Positions 6,687 through 9,579 of a stretch of DNA of 9,579 bases are shown piece after piece (position 1 is the stretch's first letter; each line of letters opens with the position of its first letter). The DNA comes from Desulfurococcales archaeon (lineage in GTDB: Archaea; Thermoproteota; Thermoprotei_A; Sulfolobales; Desulfurococcaceae): NCBI GenBank assembly GCA_015521265.1, contig WAON01000048.1:1-9579 (forward strand). The letters are read 5' to 3'. The position numbers were made by a program, and so were the translations under genes. The notes below the pieces were generated by a model. That model had not been told where the DNA came from. It saw only the letters and a program-made list of their open reading frames with translations, and did no database searches.

Positions 6687-7088
6687 TTAGACTCTCCTAC
6701 CTCTACGTCCACCGGGTCTCCTCGTGGTGTCATGTGGTATTGGTGTTACATCCTCTATTCTTCCAATAATGAATCCTGCTCTAGCTAATGCTCTAATAGC
6801 TGCCTGTGCACCTGGCCCCGGTGTTTTTGGTCCATGGCCTCCTGGTGCTCGGACTTTTATGTGTAGGGCAGTTATACCTTTATCCATTGCTTCATTAGCA
6901 GCTCTACTTGCAGCGATCATTGCAGCGTAGGGGCTCGGTTTTTCCCTATCCGCTTTAACTACCATTCCACCGCTCCATCTGCTAACTGTTTCAGCACCAG
7001 TTAGATCAGTTATGTGAACTATTGTATTGTTTAAACTACTATAAATGTGAGCAACACCCCATTTAAGCTCTCGACCAGTGAAAGCCAT
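6687..7088 (-). CDS. rps11: 30S ribosomal protein S11 (uS11)
   Basis: S11 forms part of the 30S platform beside the mRNA exit. The 133-residue archaeal protein shows WGVAHIYSSLNNTIVHITDL (10-29), the PSPYAAMIAASRAA segment (51-64), PGGHGPKTPGPGAQAAIRAL (82-101) and the basic tail IEDVTPIPHDTTRRPGGRRG. Both length and motifs match the family. The ATG start has a very strong GGAGGAGGTG site. The S13-S4-S11-Rpo3 order is the archaeal equivalent of the bacterial alpha operon. Confidence 0.98.
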   Translation of the reverse strand: MAFTGRELKWGVAHIYSSLNNTIVHITDLTGAETVSRWSGGMVVKADREKPSPYAAMIAASRAANEAMDKGITALHIKVRAPGGHGPKTPGPGAQAAIRALARAGFIIGRIEDVTPIPHDTTRRPGGRRGRRV

Positions 7089-7094
7089 CTAAGG

Positions 7095-7601
7095 CTACAC
7101 CTCCTCCTGGGCTTTAACTTTAAAAGGACTCGTCGGGGCATAGTCGATTAAGTCTTCTTCACTCCTACTAACCAAGTATCCCGGTGAAGTCACTCTCCTA
7201 CCAGCTATTGCTATGTGTCCGTGGACGATTAATTGTCTTGCTTGATATATTGTTCTCGCAAGCCCTTTCTTATATACAATAGTTTGAAGTCTTCTCTCCA
7301 GTAAGTCCTCAACTGTAAGCCTTAATACATCGTCTAGTGTAGCGTTTTCTGGGAGGAGGCCTAGATTATACAGTCTCCTTAAGAGAGCTTTCTCGGCTTG
7401 TTCACGCACCTCTTTGGGTGCTGCTAGTAGTGAGCGAGCCTGATGCCTAAATTTTCTAACAATTGTCTGAGCTATCCATATCTCCCTCTTATTCCTGAGG
7501 CCGTACTGGCCTAGTAGTTTTAGCTCAGCTTCTAGCCTTTCCTTCCTCCATGGATGGCCGGGGCTCATCCATTTCTTCCTAGGCTTCCTTGGATCACCCA
7601 T
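7095..7601 (-). CDS. rps4: 30S ribosomal protein S4 (uS4)
   Basis: S4 is a primary assembly protein that nucleates the 5' domain of 16S rRNA. This 168-residue archaeal form has the basic N-terminus MGDPRKPRKKWMSPGHPW, then GLRNKREIWIAQTIVRKFRH (34-53). An S4 RNA-binding domain at about 103-150 contains RRLQTIVYKKGLARTIYQAR (103-122) and LIVHGHIAIAGRRVTSPGYL (124-143). It lacks the zinc-binding N-terminus of many bacterial S4 proteins, as expected for archaea. The ATG start follows the rps13 TAG by eight bases. Purine-rich GGAGGT and GAGGTAGGA runs upstream give two overlapping ribosome binding options, the first formed by the last Arg-Arg codons and stop of S13. Its own C-terminal codons encode the next gene's binding site. 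Confidence 0.98.
   Translation of the reverse strand: MGDPRKPRKKWMSPGHPWRKERLEAELKLLGQYGLRNKREIWIAQTIVRKFRHQARSLLAAPKEVREQAEKALLRRLYNLGLLPENATLDDVLRLTVEDLLERRLQTIVYKKGLARTIYQARQLIVHGHIAIAGRRVTSPGYLVSRSEEDLIDYAPTSPFKVKAQEEV
7098..7107 (-). promoter_or_regulatory. Extended Shine-Dalgarno of rps11 inside the last codons of rps4
   Basis: GGAGGAGGTG on the minus strand ends nine bases before the rps11 ATG. The same bases encode the C-terminal Glu-Glu-Val of S4, just before its TAG stop. This is the strongest ribosome binding site in the window. Confidence 0.75.
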
Positions 7602-7609
7602 TCCTACCT

Positions 7610-8062
7610 CTACCTCCTCTTCTTCCTTACACCAACTGTTAATCCAAGCCTACCAGTTGTACGAGTCCTCTGTCCACGTACTTTTAACCCAAACATATGC
7701 CTTATACCGCGCCAACTCTTAATCTTCTTCTCTCTTTCAATATCTTGTTTAACGTAGAATATGAGTTCAGGCCCGATTAAGTGCATGTCTCTACCAGTAG
7801 TGTAATCTTTTCTACGATTAACGATCCATGATGGAAGCCCGTAGTTTAACGGGTTTGCTATTACATCCTCTATACGCTTAATCTCCTCATCAGTTAAATA
7901 ACCGATCCTCATCTCGGGGTCTATTCCAAGCCTTCGGCAGATTGCATAGGCTAAGTTTACACCTACACCCTTAATCTCTGCTAAGCCGTAAGCAGTTTTC
8001 AAGCTGCCATCAATATCCGTACCCGCAATCCTGATAATGTATCTATAAGCCCGGCTACTCAA
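7610..8062 (-). CDS. rps13: 30S ribosomal protein S13 (uS13)
   Basis: S13 sits in the 30S head, bridges to the large subunit and contacts P-site tRNA. The 150-residue archaeal protein begins with YRYIIRIAGTDIDGSLKTAY (6-25). It carries a helix-two-turn-helix region at about 28-66 (IKGVGVNLAYAICRRLGIDP, 30-49) and ends with the basic KVRGQRTRTTGRLGLTVGVR segment. It is first in the operon. The start is TTG 8062: a TAA lies in frame six codons upstream, no ATG or GTG intervenes, and the next residues match the family's N-terminus. GGTGA and GAGGAT elements precede it. A TATA-like promoter lies about 75 bases upstream, giving an inferred leader near 50 bases. Confidence 0.97.
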   Translation of the reverse strand: MSSRAYRYIIRIAGTDIDGSLKTAYGLAEIKGVGVNLAYAICRRLGIDPEMRIGYLTDEEIKRIEDVIANPLNYGLPSWIVNRRKDYTTGRDMHLIGPELIFYVKQDIEREKKIKSWRGIRHMFGLKVRGQRTRTTGRLGLTVGVRKKRR

Positions 8063-8134
8063 ATCCTCAACATCACCTTAAGTATACTCTCTATATTTCC
8101 CAACAACCTCTATCAATACCATCAAATTCTCCTA

Positions 8135-8144
8135 TTATAAGCTT
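8135..8144 (-). promoter_or_regulatory. Likely TATA promoter of the ribosomal/RNA polymerase operon
   Basis: The minus strand reads AAGCTTATAA here, the best TATA-like element upstream of rps13. Placing the start about 25 bases downstream puts it near 8110-8115, giving a leader of about 50 bases that ends in GGTGA/GAGGAT ribosome binding elements. Weaker TATA-like runs at 8081-8097 would give a very short leader and cannot be excluded. Confidence 0.5.
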
Positions 8145-8179
8145 ATCTCGATCAATAATCTAGTGCTTTCCTGGTGGCA

Positions 8180-8190
8180 AACTTAATATT
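8180..8190 (+). promoter_or_regulatory. Possible TATA box for the C/D box RNA candidate
   Basis: The plus strand reads AACTTAATATT. A start about 25 bases downstream falls near 8210, just before the C box at 8218, as expected for a short archaeal guide RNA with its own promoter. A second AT-rich run, ATATAATA at 8193-8200, would start inside the C box and fits less well. Confidence 0.35.
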
Positions 8191-8210
8191 GGATATAATA
8201 GTGATTATTT

Positions 8211-8284
8211 ATGGATAGTGATGAAGCGTTTTAGGAAAGACCCGTCTACCGGGTATGAAGTCTTTCGCCCCTCCTGATAAATAC
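8211..8284 (+). ncRNA. Candidate C/D box guide RNA (2'-O-methylation of 23S rRNA)
   Basis: A perfect C box GTGATGA (8218-8224) and D box CTGA (8274-8277) lie 49 bases apart. A potential terminal stem TATTTAT/ATAAATA (8206-8212 with 8277-8283) brings the ends together. An imperfect C'-like GGTATGA sits at 8252-8258. The 14 bases between it and D, 8259-8272, are complementary to AGGGGCGAAAGACU. I recall this as part of a highly conserved segment of archaeal and eukaryotic large-subunit rRNA (domain II), just before UAAUCGAACC. By the D+5 rule, C8269 would select the third G of the GGGG run for methylation. No clear D' box is seen. Instead the middle can fold as a hairpin: ACCCG/CGGGT with a five-base loop, plus GAAAGA/TCTTTC, which would compete with the guide. 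It is transcribed opposite to its neighbours. The complementarity supports it strongly; the internal part is atypical. Confidence 0.62.
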
Positions 8285-8291
8285 TTCTTTT
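8284..8291 (+). terminator. Possible oligo-T terminator of the C/D box RNA candidate
   Basis: CTTCTTTT follows the D box and terminal stem directly. Archaeal polymerase terminates at T-rich runs of this kind, and the position fits the expected 3' end of a guide RNA. Confidence 0.35.
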
Positions 8292-8292
8292 A

Positions 8293-8324
8293 TAAAAACT
8301 TTGAATTTATTATTAAAGAGAAGG
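8293..8324 (-). terminator. Possible T-rich terminator of the surface protein gene
   Basis: Within 40 bases after the TAA stop at 8332, the minus strand carries two pyrimidine/T runs, CTTCTCTTT and GTTTTTATA. These could end the transcript of the 374-residue protein gene before the ribosomal promoter. No strong hairpin is present, and archaeal termination does not need one. Confidence 0.3.
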
Positions 8325-8331
8325 GCATAGA

Positions 8332-9456
8332 TTAGGTACCAGCCTCGAGCAAAGTTACTGTTATAGATACGGGTATTACTGCGATAGTGTTATTATTTTC
8401 ATCCTCTATTATTGCATTATACGTTAATTGTAGATTTGAAATTATACCATTGGTTATCTCGACTACGCCATTATATTCGTCTCCGCTAAGTCTTCTAGTA
8501 TCTGTAATTGAAGGATTGAATAAGTAGTAGGGTATCTGCTCCGGGCTATTATTATTAGTGTTTATACATACAGTCTTTCCCTCATCGTAGCCGGCGAAGT
8601 AATTAACCATGTAATCATGGGCTTCATTGATTGTACCACGTGTAACGTTTGTTATCGAGTATTTAAGGCAAACCCTGTCCCCATTGCGACTAACAATTTC
8701 AACTAGGATGTTATAGATTAGATTCATGGTTCCATTCGTCTTATTTGTTACTGGATCATATATTGGCACATTCCATGTAAACCTATACTTTATCCATGAA
8801 ACATTAGCTGACGAAACACTAATATGTACTTTATTAGCAGTTCCAGCTCCTGGCTGACTAGTAGTTGTATAGGTTGCTGTGTTTTCTTCACCGATCAGTT
8901 TTACATCGAGAGATACTGGGACATTTGTTCCATTAATGTAAACCATGTATTTCATATCGAGGGATTTCAATAAGCCGTTTTCGTATCTATAATTTACCCT
9001 CGTTTCACCATTAGTACTCGACTGAGTCATTGTTGTATCTGGGCTAGCAAAGTGGTATTTGGGGTTGGGATTGTTCGTGTCTAGATCTGTACATATAGGT
9101 TCATCCTCTCCTGCATCCTGATAACTATTCATGAATCCATGTATAAAGTCCGGATCCCCTAATTTGATCTCTTTGACTTCATAATTGTAGCATAAGGAAT
9201 TACTAGTCCTCTTTATAACATGTAGTAATACGTTGAACTTATACTCCGTATTATAGGGTTTTCCCATTGTAATGTGGTAGGCATATAGTAGATTATTAGC
9301 GTTGCTAGATGATAAACCATTACCGCTAGAACTAGTCAGGTCCTTTATGAAATCCGTTAGTGATTCACCAGAGGAAATCCACATTATACCTAGGATAATT
9401 AATCCGAGAATTAATAAGACTCCAATTATTTTACCAATCATTAACAGTTTCCTCAC
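8332..9456 (-). CDS. Membrane-anchored extracytoplasmic protein with duplicated domain, function unknown
   Basis: I do not recognise this 374-residue protein. It has a short basic N-terminus, then one hydrophobic segment at about 10-26 (IIGVLLILGLIILGIMW). A Ser/Gly/Asn-rich linker (41-55, TSSSGNGLSSSNANN) and a long polar, beta-rich outer part follow. This suggests a single anchor or uncleaved signal with most of the protein outside the cell. The outer part is two diverged copies of one domain (about 58-190 and 210-372), each with two cysteines 33-34 residues apart (C89/C122, C263/C297), possibly disulfides. Seven N-glycosylation sequons are present (N175, N218, N238, N241, N270, N302, N355). 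The frame opens at GTG 9456. ATG at 9441 (MIGKIIGV) is an alternative, because GTGAGGA then acts as its ribosome binding site. Codon use resembles the neighbours. An envelope or substrate-binding role is inference only. Confidence 0.8.
   Translation of the reverse strand: MRKLLMIGKIIGVLLILGLIILGIMWISSGESLTDFIKDLTSSSGNGLSSSNANNLLYAYHITMGKPYNTEYKFNVLLHVIKRTSNSLCYNYEVKEIKLGDPDFIHGFMNSYQDAGEDEPICTDLDTNNPNPKYHFASPDTTMTQSSTNGETRVNYRYENGLLKSLDMKYMVYINGTNVPVSLDVKLIGEENTATYTTTSQPGAGTANKVHISVSSANVSWIKYRFTWNVPIYDPVTNKTNGTMNLIYNILVEIVSRNGDRVCLKYSITNVTRGTINEAHDYMVNYFAGYDEGKTVCINTNNNSPEQIPYYLFNPSITDTRRLSGDEYNGVVEITNGIISNLQLTYNAIIEDENNNTIAVIPVSITVTLLEAGT
8341..9285 (-). repeat. Tandem duplicated domain within the surface protein gene
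   Basis: Residues 58-190 and 210-372 align by landmarks in the same order and with similar spacing. These are LCYNYEV / VCLKYSI at the first cysteine, FMNSY...EPIC / YMVNY...KTVC at the second, NGLLKSL (160-166) / NGIISNL (336-342), and NVPVSLDVKL (178-187) / VIPVSITVTL (360-369). Identity is low, so the duplication is old and not visible as a DNA repeat. Confidence 0.6.
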
Positions 9457-9525
9457 ATACTAGATAACTGCTACTAGGAGAAACACTCTTAATAAACACT
9501 CGTTTTTCATAAAAACTCAAACCCG

Positions 9526-9545
9526 GGATAGTTTATAATAAACCT
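9526..9545 (-). promoter_or_regulatory. Probable TATA promoter of the surface protein gene, with near-palindrome
   Basis: The minus strand reads AAGGTTTATTATAAAC. It combines a purine-rich BRE-like start with a TATA-like core, and the inner 13 bases at 9531-9543 form the inverted repeat GTTTAT-N-ATAAAC. Transcription would begin near 9510, giving a leader of roughly 50-70 bases. The rest of the 123-base stretch from 9457 to the window end shows no gene I can support, apart from a 16-codon frame discussed separately. Confidence 0.4.
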
Positions 9546-9579
9546 TAAAGAAACTATACTCTAATTGAAGATACTAATC

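Noticed and set aside
8078..8122. A 14-codon frame (ATG to TAA) just upstream of, and in frame with, rps13
   Set aside because: It starts upstream of the transcription start predicted from the TATA box at 8135-8144 and has no ribosome binding site. It is probably leader or promoter sequence.
8235..8266. The GAAAGAC/GTCTTTC inverted repeat read as a simple transcription terminator
   Set aside because: It is not followed directly by a T-run in either direction, archaeal termination rarely uses hairpins, and the flanking C/D boxes with rRNA complementarity explain it better.
8063..8331. Possible tRNA or H/ACA RNA in the intergenic gap
   Set aside because: There is no cloverleaf with a T-loop (TTCGA-type) and no ACA box at a suitable 3' position. 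The only consistent RNA model is the C/D box type.
1..9579. Mobile elements, CRISPR repeats or other horizontally acquired systems
   Set aside because: No direct repeats, transposase motifs, integrase signatures or base composition shift were seen. Gene content is almost entirely core archaeal housekeeping genes.

Overview
The window looks like chromosomal DNA from a hyperthermophilic archaeon of the Crenarchaeota, probably a member of the Desulfurococcales such as a Staphylothermus or Desulfurococcus relative. The evidence is archaeal-type ribosomal proteins and RNA polymerase subunits, a ferredoxin-bearing Rpo3 subunit, a type 2 isopentenyl diphosphate isomerase, heavy use of AGG/AGA/ATA codons, frequent TTG and GTG starts, and GGTGA/GGAGG ribosome binding sites. 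The genus is an inference from gene content and gene order, not from a database match.

All twelve complete protein genes, and one partial one, are on the minus strand, so transcription runs from high to low coordinates. At the right end (8332-9456) a stand-alone gene encodes a membrane-anchored, probably secreted and glycosylated protein built from two diverged copies of one domain. It is not recognised as a named family. A 269-base gap (8063-8331) follows. It holds the likely promoter of the ribosomal operon on the minus strand and, on the plus strand, a strong candidate for an unlisted C/D box guide RNA (about 8211-8284). The candidate's antisense element matches a conserved stretch of 23S rRNA.

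From 8062 down to 3697 runs a tightly packed translation and transcription operon: rps13, rps4, rps11, rpoD (Rpo3), rpl18e, rpl13, rps9, rpoN (Rpo10), rps2. Most junctions are overlaps of a few bases or gaps under 35 bases, and several ribosome binding sites are built into the stop codon of the preceding gene. Immediately downstream is a MEMO-family gene (2809-3687), then the type 2 isopentenyl diphosphate isomerase gene (1580-2779), a DUF2118-like gene (1059-1583) and the 5' part of the glutamyl-tRNA synthetase gene (below 1096, continuing off the left edge).

The layout joins ribosome assembly (S13, S4, S11, S9, S2, L18e, L13), RNA polymerase assembly (Rpo3 and Rpo10 are direct partners in the assembly platform), isoprenoid lipid synthesis and tRNA charging in one expression unit. 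It is a shortened version of the arrangement in other archaea: rpoK, enolase, mevalonate kinase and isopentenyl phosphate kinase, often found in this neighbourhood, are absent. No mobile elements, CRISPR arrays, tRNA or rRNA genes were seen.
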